Origin: Pisolithus tinctorius | Lineage: Eukaryota; Basidiomycota; Agaricomycetes; Boletales; Pisolithaceae | DNA: 64,000 nucleotides | Assembly: GCA_024663395.1 (NCBI GenBank) | Contig: JANFAH010000016.1 | Coordinates: 434,001-498,000, forward strand | Reading direction: 5' to 3' | Position numbers and translations under genes: made by a program | In this document: piece after piece, positions 30,269-40,946 of the stretch | How the letters are laid out: each line of letters starts with the position of its first letter | Numbering within the stretch: position 1 is the stretch's first letter | Notes under the pieces: generated by a model | Told to the model about the DNA's origin: nothing | The model's input: only the letters and a program-made list of their open reading frames with translations | The model's database searches: none

Positions 30269-33200
30269 TTACTTCGCATGCTGCAATGGTATTGCAAGGG
30301 TGTCGGATTGGTTTGTTGCCTGCAGCTGCTCCCTCATGAATGCGTTCTGAGCCCCATACCAGTTACGAGAGTAGAAATCAATAGGTAGCCCTTTCACTGG
30401 AGGTCCCTTGCTGTCATTCAAACTAGCCGTCCTAAAGTGTGGCCAGGCACCAGCTGTTGTCTGCCATTTACCATTGTATCGGAGGTGCAGGTGGAGGGAA
30501 TCCAGCATTTGTAGCCAAGCAGTGACTTGTTTAGAGCGCCAGTCCTTCTCCAGGATGTAGTACGTTGCCTCGCCCCAGTGACCTTCATGGTCAGATTCAT
30601 CAGAACTCATGCCATCTTGGCCAAGCGATTCCACTATGGCGACTGCATGATCTTTGATTTCCCTGTATTCATAGGCGGTCTGCAGACGATGGCTGTAGAG
30701 CTTCAACAGTCTTAGATATGCGAAAACATGTAGAGGTAGTTAGTAGCTTACCTCGTGCTTTCTTTGACGCTGTCGATTCCGAGCTTTACGTTCCGTTCTA
30801 TCCTCGTCATCCAGCTCTTTGACCTTGTACCGTGTTCTTAATGTCATTACATGGGTCAACCACGCCTTCATGACATATTCGAGGGTATAGTTTTCTCCTC
30901 AGTGACCTCGGCGACGTTTCAGATACTCTTGGGCGAAGACAAGCGCAGCAGATTTGTTCCACTCAGAGCGTGGCAAACCTTCCAGGTCTATGCGAAAATC
31001 CTCGACTGTGCAGCATGGCCCACTCTTGGGATCCCATGCGCTGATCTCCCTCCGACCAACGGACTGTGGCAGATCTTCACGGTCTTCTATGCCCAAAAGC
31101 TCTTGCCCAAGCTCCCGAACAGATTTCTAAACGCCGGAAATTGTCAGCGGCTCTGGGGTACATGTGTGCCTAGCTCATCTACCTTGAATTCATTGTAACT
31201 TGGTGCTCAGGGTTTCGGGAGTTTCTTTATCTTCTTAGAGGTAGACTTACTCGTTTGTGATGAGCTTGTCCCGGCGCCATTCTCAGCGGATTGATTTGTC
31301 AGACCTGGAAGCGCCTTCTCTAATGCGATGGCAACAGAAGACTCGACGATCTTCCCAAGTTCCTGCCAAATGTTTGCTCGAATCTTACTTTCGATGCTGT
31401 CCTGGAGGTCTTGTAACTCGCGTATCCTCATGGGGCTGGCATTCTAAGTTTATTGATACGTGAGAATGACAGCAATTGGAACACAAGGTAACGAGCTACC
31501 ATTGCCTGTGGCTGGGGATGCTGACTGGTTTTGTCATTACACTCTGCCTGACAGCCTGTCTTTCGACCAGGAGTAAATCCTCCAGACGGTCGAGGAGGTG
31601 ATTGAGGAACCAACGGAGAGGGCATAAAAAAACTGCCCTCGAGAGGCTGAGAAAAAGTAAGAGGATCAGGGCCTGGAGCCTATGAGGGCTTGTAAGCCAC
31701 AGATCGAGCGACCCACAGGCGAAAACAAACCTTGGATTTCCCTTTCACACTAGTGACATCTTCAACTCGACCGTGTTTTGGTCCAACGGTGGCAACCTAC
31801 AAGGCCTATTAGCTATCGGTGTGTGGACTTAGACCAGTGCAAACCGTCGTTGTATTGTTGACATCTCTTGCACGTGCAGATTTGGAGGGTCCCGCGTGGA
31901 CGCCAACAACCTACGAAGTAATCCATGTCCAGAAACACCAGAAACACCGAATTTCAGTACGTACCTTATTTTTCCCCTTCACAGCAATCAAATCTCCTAC
32001 CTGATTGTGCTCCCCACCCTGTTCTGGCATGCTTGATGTCTATGAAAAATCCGAATTTGGTATGAGATATTGATTTGCCCCAAAGATATAAGCTTACCTC
32101 GACATCCATCAACTGAAAGGTATTTCCAAGCATATCGTCGTCACTCATACCACCATCGCCTTCCTCGGTGGTGCCTGAGTCTGAGTCTGAGTCCGAGCCC
32201 GAGCCCGAGTTTGAGTCCTTGACGGCTCCTGCGAGCGCAGATTTAGAGGGTCCCGCATGGACATCAACAGCCTAGGAGGCGATTCACGTCCAGAAACGCC
32301 AGAAATGCCAAACTTGGTACATACCTTATTTTTCCCCTTCACAGCAATCAGATCTCCTGCCTGATGGTGCTTCCCACCCTGTTCTGGCATGCTTGATGTC
32401 TATGAAAAGAATTTAGTATGGATATCAATTTGCGCCGAAGATCTAAGCTTACCTCGACATCCATTAACTGAAATGTGTTTCCAAGCATATCGTCGTCACT
32501 CATACCACCATCGCCTTCCTCAGTGGTGTCTGAGTCTGAGTCTGAGTCCGAGTCCGAGCACGAGTTTAAGTCCTTGACGGCTCTTGCGAGCGCGGATTTA
32601 GAGGGTCCCGCGTGGACGTCAACAGCCTAGGAGGCAATTCACGTCCAGAAACGCCAGAAACGCCAAACTCAGTGTGTACCTTATTTTTCCCCTTCATAAC
32701 AATCAGATCTCCTTCATCCTCTCGTTCCTCGCCTTCACCGGGTTCAACTCTAGCGCTGTCACCAACAGCGGGATCGAACTCCTCGGTAGCCTGGTCGTCA
32801 GTGGTACAAATGCTGACGTTAGAAAAAGTCTCCTCCCCGTCTTCCCCGCCCTCGCTGGAGACGGCTCCGCAAAAGACTTCTCTGTCGTTGTCGTTGTCGT
32901 CTCTCTCTCCCTCCCCATCAGCTCGGTCATCAGTGCCAGGACCCTGCATGTCATCCGTGGCCTCGTTACTGTCACAACCCAGTTGCTCCCGTTCTAGGTC
33001 CACCTCTCTTCTGCGTTTTCTGACCCGAAACAAATCGGGACGTAATGTAGATACATCTTCAGATTTGTCGTGGTCATGGTCGTCTTCACCGTCTTTCTCA
33101 TCTTCCTCTCGGCCCCTTTTTCTTCCTGTCTGGTGCACACAAAATCAGGTGTAAGCCTAATGCCAGAGACGACGATTAACGACGATTAACGATGTACATT

Positions 33201-33489
33201 TTCCCTGAGTGCACCACGCGTTATCTTGTTGAAAAACCCCACCAATGCACCTGCAGATGAAGAGAGAAAGCACTTCGTCGGTGACACTGGGGGTGTGGGT
33301 TCTTCCACGGCGGTATCCTCAATGGGAAAAGCAGTCGTGTCTGATGCATCCTATTAAAACAAACGTCTTGTGCTGATTAGTAATTACAAACAGAGTTATA
33401 AAACGAACCTTGACATGACTAGAGGCTTGAGGATGGCTAGGGGGCGGAGTTGGCAACGGACCTTGACGTTTTGCCTCGTGACGTGCCAT
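30269..33489 (-). pseudogene. Long multi-exon gene of a basidiomycete family with a GMSSDESDHE motif, probably broken
   Basis: The function of this family is unknown to me; it recurs in Agaricomycete genomes. Chosen start: MARHEAKRQGPLPTPPPSH at 33489. Then DTTAFPIEDTAVEEPTPP, a very acidic exon (33130-32690: GREEDEKDGEDDHDHD, rich in Asp/Glu), tandem exon modules (31863-32700, own entry), an exon with QSPPRPSGGFTPGR, a coiled-coil exon MRIRELQDLQDSIESKI, then CCTVEDFRIDLEGLPRSEWN with KSAALVFAQEYL (31010-30900), KARNRQRQRKHE, and the C-terminal exon with RLQTAYEYREIKDHAV, GMSSDESDHEGH and GLPIDFYSRNW, stop at 30269. Short introns with GT..AG ends separate the parts. A TGA after KKIKKLPKP (31207) breaks the frame before SYNEFK; a CGA-to-TGA transition would explain it. 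Confidence 0.6.
31863..32700 (-). repeat. Tandemly duplicated exon-intron module, nearly three copies, period about 360 bp
   Basis: Each module has two small exons: DLIAVKGKNK preceded by SSMPEQGG, then DVHAGPSKSA followed by a Ser/Asp run and SDDDMLGNTFQLMDVE, each with its own short intron (donors gtatgtacc, gtaagctta). The copies at about 31863-32150, 32150-32510 and 32510-32700 differ by a few percent and in the number of Ser-Asp codons. A stray piece occurs at 61857-61960. Confidence 0.7.
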
Positions 33490-33879
33490 CTTCCGGCGTG
33501 TTTTGGCTGTTTATATCGTCAACAACGAAATGTGGGTGCAACAACCAAAAACAGTACCTCGGGACAGGGCGTCCGGCATGATCTTTGCATAGGGATGAAA
33601 GGGCTTGTATGTAGGGCCACCTGTAGGAACAGCCTGCGGCGTTCCACGCCGCATGCGAGTGCGGATATGTCGTAAATCGACTTGGGACATGGGTTGTATC
33701 AGCTCGAAATCCTAGTGGCGCGGCCCCAAGAGTGAAGGATCTTATAAGTCATGGAGGACACAAAGAAGAGGGGTTAACAAAGAAACATATCTAGAGCTGT
33801 TCGGCAACATTTGTTGGGCTAGTTCCTGCTAGACTCCTTCGATAAGAATAAGTACACCATATGGAGGGGTTCGAAAGGC
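33490..33879. other. No supported gene
   Basis: The upstream region of the preceding gene. Nothing recognised. Confidence 0.3.
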
Positions 33880-34239
33880 GAGAGCATTGCGACAACTGGT
33901 CAAGTTTCAAGGTCAGTATCTTGCTCATGTGCAGAAAATCCATGCCAAGGTAAACATCGCCTACGGTAGTATTGGAAGACACTTTCCATTTTCGCGACGG
34001 TGTGGATATGCCTTTGTCGTAGATTATCAGGTCTAACCGCACTCGTCAATGGCACGTTTTCGATCGACGATGGCGTTTTCGCTTTCATTGTCTGGTATTA
34101 GGTAAGTCCTGGCCGATTGAAACCGATGCAGGGGAAATCCGAGTGACAACCTGTGAAAACCTGTGAAAACCTCAAGGAGATATGTATGTAGTTTTATGTG
34201 CGGCATGACAAATGCACGAGACACGGTTCGAGTACAACA

Positions 34240-34460
34240 CATCCGAATGTCTCCAAAATGACGTGTTGTAGTTGCCAAAAATGTTGATCGCGTTTGCGTT
34301 CTTTGGAGAGGTTCTGGTGTACGGCGATGTTGACGATGGTCCCGGTGGTCGTTCCTGGGGGTAGCAGAACAGATGGAAACTCAATTAGATGAGCCCGTCC
34401 GCCTATAAATATCTGTAATAGAGCAAATCTGATATGAGCATTCCCGAAGGAAATGAAACT
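34240..34460 (-). pseudogene. CHS5-like N-terminal fragment (left arm)
   Basis: The minus frame enc. GGRAHLIEFPSVLLPPG, TTGTIVNIAVHQNL and KRDQHFWQLQHVILETFG, the N-terminal domain of Chs5, the exomer subunit that helps export chitin synthase from the trans-Golgi. The sequence breaks off right after ETFG and joins unrelated DNA. In the right arm the same protein goes on into the FN3 domain, so this copy lost its 3' part by deletion. Confidence 0.65.
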
Positions 34461-34836
34461 TGTTTCGTACCGCGAGTTGACGATCTCAGGCTCCAGAGTA
34501 CACGCCGCATAGGGTGTTCGATTTCCTCGACCTCTGAATTCTACACGAGACGGATCCGTGTCGAACCTGCATCGGACCACGGAAGAATCTGGTAAGATTG
34601 AGACCATCGGAATCAAATCCGAGGCGGACATGAACCTCAGCAGGATCTCCCTCGAATCTGCTTAAAATCTGAGCGTTCTTGCCACATCCGTCACAAACGT
34701 TTTTTTTTGCAGCGCAACAAGAAAATATTGATATCGATGTTGATGAGAAAATAAGTCCATACAAGCTAACCGACCACAGTACGTCATGCGTGTTCAAATC
34801 TCGGCAGCTTCTAATACTAACTCTGCAGGATCGTTG

Positions 34837-35300
34837 AAACCGCTGGCCGACATCTGTCGCCCGTTTCACTGAGCCTTACTTGTGATACTGTTGGCCGACA
34901 TCTGTCACCCATATCACGGAGTAAGTGTTCACGATTTCTCAGCTCGTTGAAACAGTTGGCCAACATCTGTTGCGCGTTTCTGTGAGCTGGTGCTTATGCA
35001 CCCAAACCTCCTCGACCTGCTCGTGAAACTGTTGGCTGACATCTGTCACCCATATCATGTAGTAGCTTTTCGTGGGTTTCTTTACTTGTTGAAACAATTG
35101 GCCAATGTCTGTTGCCATGTTTCACTGAGCAGGTACTCACCCACCCCGACCCGCTCGCCCTGCTCATGAGACCATTTGGCAGACATCTGTTGCCTGTATC
35201 ATGTAGTAGGTCTTCGTGGTTTCACTGCTTGTTGAAACAGTTGACCAGTGGCTGTTGTCCATTTCACCCTACTCATTGAAACCATTGGCTCACATCGCTC
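34837..35300. repeat. Interspersed tandem repeat with a conserved 20-bp core (left arm)
   Basis: About eight imperfect copies of a core like ttggccgacatctgt, each preceded by gaaac(a/t) and followed alternately by 'gccgtttcactgagc'-like or 'cacccatatcatgtag'-like tails, so the higher-order unit is two cores (about 130-145 bp). The same array, inverted, lies at 58375-58832 in the other arm. Confidence 0.65.
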
Positions 35301-36172
35301 TCGTCCGTGTCCTCCTCGGCCTCATCCTCCCACTCCCACTCACATTCTTACTCCCAGGCCCAACCGTCTCGTCCATCACTGCACTCACAGGGCTCGACAA
35401 TCCCACACACCTCCTCAACTTCCAACCCACAATCACAATCACACAAACAATCCCACGCCCATTCTCAACCCCACCCTCATCCTACCGATAACTGCATCTC
35501 CAGCGATGACTCAGATCTTGCAACCATGCTTGAAGGCATCTCTCTTGGCGCTGCTCCTGCCAAAAATGGCGGTCCCTCGATCCCAGTACATCCACCAATA
35601 CCACTGACACATCGAGCACCATCGCCAACGGCAGCGAAGTAGCGGGTGCACCCCTGAAAAACGATCCCGTGCAGCCTCTCTGTTCAGCGCACATCTCAAC
35701 GCGTCAACCGATAACATCTCCCTCTCATCCACCATGCCCTTCAGCTTATCTATGACATTCTGACTCCTCGCCCCCTAATGTGCTACGTCCAGGTGCCAAT
35801 AACTACGACCAAGAAGCCTATATCCAGGACCAGGTCTCGAACCCAGCGTTCAACAGTATCTGGTCCAGCTCATACAGCTCTCATCCAGGGTCGACGCCAC
35901 AACTCGGTCCCTTGGCACGTATACCCTCTCCCGATCCAGAGCAGATAGACGGACTACATCGACACCATTCGCACTCATCGACATCACAGCACGGCGGTGG
36001 CAATAGCGGGATTGCTGCTGCTGGAGGTAACTCGTCCTCGCCAGTTATTCTTTCTAGTTCCAGTAACGACTCGTCTTTGCGAACAACTTGTCAGTGTACG
36101 ATACTTTCTCTTCGGCAGTCTACGATTGACGAAGTGAACCTGCGATGTGGAGTCATCTCACTCCGACACTGA
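35301..36172 (+). CDS. Ser/His-rich hypothetical protein exons (left arm)
   Basis: A frame from 35307 encodes a Ser/His/Gln-rich low-complexity protein ending in SDDSDLATMLEGISLGAAPA and SPTAAK, with a possible donor gtagcg after it. A second frame from 35780 encodes RPGANNYDQEAYIQDQVSNP then a Ser/Gly-rich tail that runs past the end of the inverted arm. They may be exons of one gene with transcription-regulator-like composition, but no domain is recognisable. The right arm has the first frame (58359-58024) and the start of the second, truncated. Confidence 0.4.
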
Positions 36173-37310
36173 CGCAGAGGATCAAGGACGAGTTGAATTC
36201 ATATAAGATGGAGATTATCCGTCCTGACATCTGCAGCTATACAGGGCGCCCTCAAACGCGCAAGAATGAGATGTCTGGCTGGGGAAGGGTACGCGCCAAC
36301 ACGTTTCCTGTTTGAAGTATTTCTTACTGAAACATTGCTCTTCCAACACTCGTGCTTGGTATCGGTTTTAAAGTATGTCGTATTCCACTGCTGTATGATA
36401 ATACACCATTCTTTGTGATATGATATTCCACCACTGCACGATAATCCTCTGTTTCTTCTGGCATTGCTTGACTCACCCTGCGTGCAAATTTCGTTCCCTT
36501 GCCATTTGAGCCACCAAACCCAGTCTCCCCGTTCCCATGACCTCGCTTCAGTGGATTCACTGGGGCCACTGCTGGCTCTCGCAGGATAATCATCTCGCGG
36601 ACTACGGCCATAAAAATGGATTTCTTGTCCCCACCCGAGTATTCTAGTGAGAGTAGGTGGCATGGCAGACTCCGTGGAATTCTCTGTGGCATTGTCAATG
36701 ACAGAAGTGAAAAGAGCCTCCTACCTAGTGCCAGCTTCGACTAGCGATACACGAGGAGCGTGAATTCCCTTCTCATGAAAGTGGTTTGAAATGGGGGCTC
36801 CCACTCTTCACATCCAGCATTTGGCCATGTGACCACAGACCCGATTTGTGTCGTGTCGCCGACACGTTTACATGCTCCGATTCAGCGCTGATATGATCAT
36901 GTCTTCGCTCGAACACAAAGGCATCGGTTTCGGAATCGCGATCGTTCATCCGTGCAAAATTGCAAATCGTTTTCAAGATAATGATCAACTACGGTTCAAG
37001 TACATCCTCTTTTGTATCGCTGCAGCAACCCCGCTGACCATGGCTTTCATACTCGAGCAAGGCTCTGATGTCGTGCATCGTTGTCGTTCTCTTCTTCCAG
37101 GTTCGTCTGCCCTGCGCGCTTTAGAGATTAGGCTTACATAATAGCATTTCCCTAGTCGATGACGATTACTGTCGATTGGTGAAATTTAGTCCTTCTCCTG
37201 TACCACTCCAAACTCAGAGGTGCTCCTAAGTTTCGTATTCCAGGACGCGTAAGCAAGTCCTGGTCTGTGAGAACCTTTGCAACGCTCTCCCATTCCGGAC
37301 CGGCGGTTCT
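36173..37310. other. No supported gene
   Basis: Minus frames at 36199-36698 and a plus frame at 36848-37141 show no conserved blocks. Part of this may be the ruined 5' half of the MFS transporter that follows. Confidence 0.35.
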
Positions 37311-38260
37311 GTGGATGTCCGGACGGAATGTTTGGCAGTAGGTTCCCACGAACCCGTGGGAGCTGCATTTTATTCTCGTTTTGGCTTCCACGGACCATTC
37401 ATTTTCGGATCAATATGTGCGGCATTGGATTTCCTTGCCCGTCTTCTCGTGATCGAAAGGCATGAAGCTATCGCATGGGGCGTCGACCCATGGGTTGCGT
37501 ATCACCCACCAACTGGGTCGGTGTCGGCGGCCTGTTTGGTAACAGACGTACAACATCCACTGACTTCCATTCCATCAGACTTTGTCCTGATGGTGACGAC
37601 AGCGATATCTGACCAAACAAATGTTTTGGAACTTGGACTCATCATCATCATGCCTGAATCTCACATCGTCAGTCGTTGGCTGGGATGCTACAAGATTCCA
37701 AAGCCGCCCTTGTGCGGAAACTTCTCTGCTTTCTGTTATTACCGATTTGTTGCGATCGCCTCGTGTTCTCACTGCCCTGTTCATGCCATCAGTTTTTGGG
37801 TAAATACCACCTACACTTCCCAGTTTTATGACTCATCTTCTCAGTGGTGTTGTGAATAGCATGGAAGAGCCTACCTTGCCGTTACCTCGCTGCTTTCATA
37901 CCAGCTCTGATCTGTCAGTTAAATCTCATCTGGCTACACACCTTCTGACTTCTTGCAGTGTTGCCCATCGCTGGTTGGCTAGTTGACCGAGTAGGAACGG
38001 ACTACATTACTGTACTCTATTTAGCCTGTACAGCGCCATGGTGGCCAGTGCTGGTACTGCGAAAATCCTTGGTTTTATTTATCATGTCTTTGGCTATACA
38101 AAGTAAGTAGTTTCTCTGCCATTTCTGTGTCCGTGCCCTTTGCGAACCAATTGTCAGGTTTCTTTGTCGGTAGGGTTTGTCCCACCAGTCACTTCCGAGC
38201 TGGCTGCCGTGTCACGGAACATGTAGGGCGTAAAATGTACGCAGCTTCTTATTCTCTCTC
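37311..38260 (+). pseudogene. MFS (DHA1-type) transporter, broken
   Basis: The plus strand gives AAFYSRFGFHGPFIFGSICA then ALDFLARLLVIERHEAIAWG, the typical TM5-TM6 and central-loop blocks of fungal drug:H+ antiporters. Later, in other frames, come PIAGWLVDRVGTDYIT with PWWPVLVLRKSLVLFIMSLA (38000-38100), and after gtaagta...gtcag VGFVPPVTSELAAVSRNM followed by a stop (38170-38230). The order is right for an MFS protein, but several frameshifts and stops and the lack of a recognisable N-terminal third show it is dead. The substrate cannot be told. Confidence 0.65.
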
Positions 38261-40378
38261 AGCGGGTCCAGACTACTCTCACAATTCAGTTTTCCCAAGC
38301 TCTTAAACTTTCAACGCTAGAGGCTTTGGTTAAATACGACGATCGAGGGACTCAATACACTACATGCAATGAAATCCACGAAAATCGTGGCTGTCGGAGA
38401 ACAAATATTATTTACTTTTTTCTTCTTCTTCATGCTTACTTCGTCAACGTATTATGGGTCAAACACTACAAGAGGCGCCTCGCTTCGCTCCGGCGGTGGA
38501 GTTTGAAATGTAGTAGTACTCAGTGTTCAATCGCAAATAAACGACGCTGAACGCTAAGGATACACGACTGCCTGCGACTTTAGTATGCTACCTAGTTAAA
38601 GTAGGATTTCTGGGAAGGTGACATTGTAGGTTACGTTGGCTCCAGGGGGAAGAAGCACTCGAGCATGTTCGCGATGGCGGATATGTGACAGTGCAGTGTA
38701 CAACTGCCCATGAGAGAAAAGCTTATGATCCCAAGACCGAAGACAAATGCGCATGGACAATCAGGAAGTGCCACTTTGGGATGTATGTTCTCGCCACCAC
38801 GAAGGTGACAGTATCGTCGACGTGGACTGTATCGTTGAATGGACTGTACACCCGAAGCTGCGCAGGAAAGATCGCGCCGGATGTACATTGCACCGTAGTG
38901 TCGTACAAACAATGGTATGTCTTCGACGTCGCCCCAGGTCTTGATGACTGCACTCGCTGGCCACCAGATAATGCAAAGAAGCCGAACACAGTTGTTGTAG
39001 ACATCGCTGCCAGCGTCACAGAGCTCTCCCCTGTCGTTTTAAGTGAGTGAGACACCCACCCCAACCCCAAACGCAAGATGCCGTCGCCACCAAACGTCGA
39101 ATGACATCCACCAGAATCCAGAATAACTACTGACCAATAATCCCCAAACCCCGTAGCCTCTCTCGACCTTGCATGCTGATCGTGTTTCGGCGGCGTTCAC
39201 TTGCTCTCCCTGAAGGCCCCCAACGCCAACACCCCTTACACCGATCGATGGGGGCTGCAGATTGATAACATCTTGGCAACACAGCTAGTGACGTCTTACC
39301 CCCTCGTCGACCCCTGTTCATGTCAGAAGCAATATAAGGCCTCAGCGTCTGTGCCAAGATCCCCCAATCCACGCAGTAGACACAAACAGTGTTCAACAAC
39401 GTGACCCAACAAGCACGAGAAAAAATCACCGTGTCCTGGACTGCCCGGAGGGTGGGTGTATTATCAATCGTGGTCTTTGTGCTTACAGTCTAACCAACAA
39501 TGTTGCTTATGGTGACGACACCATCATTCAGGCTGTTTCTGTTCCTGTGGCAATCTGTAGCATCTAGCACAGCTCGTACTCGTACTTCTTAATACCTTGG
39601 TTTACCAAGAGTTGATCACCAACAGTAATGTGCATGGATTGAACTGGGGTCCCAGAGTGCGCCATAGCTATTACCCACACCGGCAACAAACAGGGGAGTC
39701 CCTGAACATGATGTTCAGCTCCCCTGGCTTGATGCTATCCCCTGCTTTCTTCGAACGGAAATGAATGCCTGATGGACATAGCTCAAAGATATCCATACCA
39801 GCGATGCTTTGGGTGTCTTCCTCGCTGGTTCAGGGCACACCGCCACGGACCGAAGGAATTGCACCGTAGTTCGAGCCTCTCCAATTCTAGTATTGCGAAT
39901 AGATATAACTGTATGAATTTAACAGAGAACAAACGAGAACTCGTAGGTAGAGGATTTCCTCTCCCCACATCCGAGGGGGGGCTAGATTTCGATCGTCCTC
40001 GGTCGTCTCACGGCGCCCTTGAACGTGAAGGAAAACAAAGTCGGACGCTGCATTCTGCACGAAGATCTGACGCAAGCTCGAGACTGTTTTTTGTGCTCTA
40101 TCCTCATCAAGTGATAACGGAAGCAGGAAGTTTTCTGGAAACGTTCCCGACTGCGACCTAACTGAGACTGGAGAAATGGAAGTAAGTATCATTGTGCCTC
40201 CACTCCTGGTCAGAATGAATACAGTGTTAAGTCTTCATCCAGACCATCATTGACACTGCTTGAACTACCTTTACCCTCGACCTCAGAGCCATTTTCTCTA
40301 GACTCACTGTTCTCGGACTGGACGCCCCAAAAGTTAGGCCCCCCATAACAGGGTTATTTCCAAAAACAGACAACCCGG
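38261..40378. other. Region with an unidentified exon-like ORF, otherwise empty
   Basis: A 121-residue plus frame (38685-39050) with seven Cys/Trp-rich positions (CAWTIRKCHFGMYVLAT, CAGKIAPDVHCTVV) ends at a good donor (gtgagtgag). A further block 39420-39550 (VSWTARRV...NRGLCAYSLTNNVAYGDD) might belong to the same gene, perhaps an extracellular protein, but I do not recognise it. 39560-40378 holds nothing supported except a possible ~50-bp repeat shared with 14520-14570. Confidence 0.35.
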
Positions 40379-40908
40379 TGTCATAGTCGTGCCTCGACCC
40401 AGGCCGGACTCGGCCTCGCACTCACTCAGTCCGGCCTCGGCCTCGCCCGTCCCGCATCTCCAGTTGGTCTAGCGCGGTAGACACTGCTTTGCAGTGTCTG
40501 TCATTTCGGTTAAGTCCTTTCCCTGGTCCTGTCCCCGGTCTGCCTGTCCCGGTCTCCATTACCTTAGTCATGCATTACTAATACTTGCCTTACCAATCGT
40601 CTTAGCAATCTTTGCGAGACCGGCATTACCGGTCTCCGTACTATAGTTACTTCTGGTATATAAACTCGTAGTTACTCAGCCTGTACTCCTTAGTCTGAAA
40701 TCAACTAAGTATCTCCTGATAACTCCGTCTCGGCCTCGGACTCGGATTGAGACCCACGCAAGGGAATAGCGCTGTATCCTCAGTCGCTAAGTCCAAACAG
40801 TCCAAAACCATCTGCATCCCCGACTTCACCTCTGACCCCGACCCCTCGGCCTCGTGCCCGCTTCGGTCTCCGGTCCGGTCTCAACCCGGACAATCCCCGT
40901 ACTTAACA
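40379..40908 (+). repeat. 5' LTR of the chromovirus
   Basis: 530 bp. TATATAAA at 40657-40664, with the likely transcript start about 35 nt downstream at 40692 (agtctgaaat). It differs from the 3' LTR at six positions; at four of them the 3' LTR keeps CpG and this copy has TpG or CpA. Confidence 0.95.
40657..40701 (+). promoter_or_regulatory. Chromovirus TATA box and inferred transcript start
   Basis: TATATAAA (40657-40664) precedes AGTCTGAAAT (40692-40701) by a standard TATA-to-start distance. The latter decamer is the exact complement of the primer-binding site at 40911-40920, which independently supports it as the RNA 5' end if the element self-primes. Confidence 0.65.
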
Positions 40909-40910
40909 GT

Positions 40911-40920
40911 ATTTCAGACT
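40911..40920 (+). promoter_or_regulatory. Predicted self-priming primer-binding site
   Basis: ATTTCAGACT starts two bases after the 5' LTR and is fully complementary to AGTCTGAAAT at 40692-40701. There is no TGG as expected for a tRNA 3' CCA primer. Self-priming from the RNA 5' end is established for the Tf1/sushi group of chromoviruses; its use here is inferred. Confidence 0.65.
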
Positions 40921-40946
40921 CGCCACTTGTGTGGGTCTAGTACATC

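Larger units (their letters stand above)
33880..35935 (+). repeat. Left arm of a large inverted duplication
   Basis: The reverse complement matches 57737-62322 with only a few differences per hundred bases. The inner limits are near 35935 and 57737 (both at accctctccc), the outer limits near 33880 and 62322. Near 34235 this arm lacks about 2.55 kb that the right arm has (59431-61987). The ~21.8-kb spacer contains the young chromovirus and several genes. Confidence 0.85.

Noticed and set aside
34837..35300. CRISPR-like array
   Set aside because: The repeats are imperfect, the spacers fall into two recurring classes, and the context is eukaryotic. It is a minisatellite.
40909..40930. tRNA primer-binding site after the 5' LTR
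   Set aside because: No TGG next to the LTR and no match to a tRNA 3' end that I know; the self-complementary decamer explains the site better.
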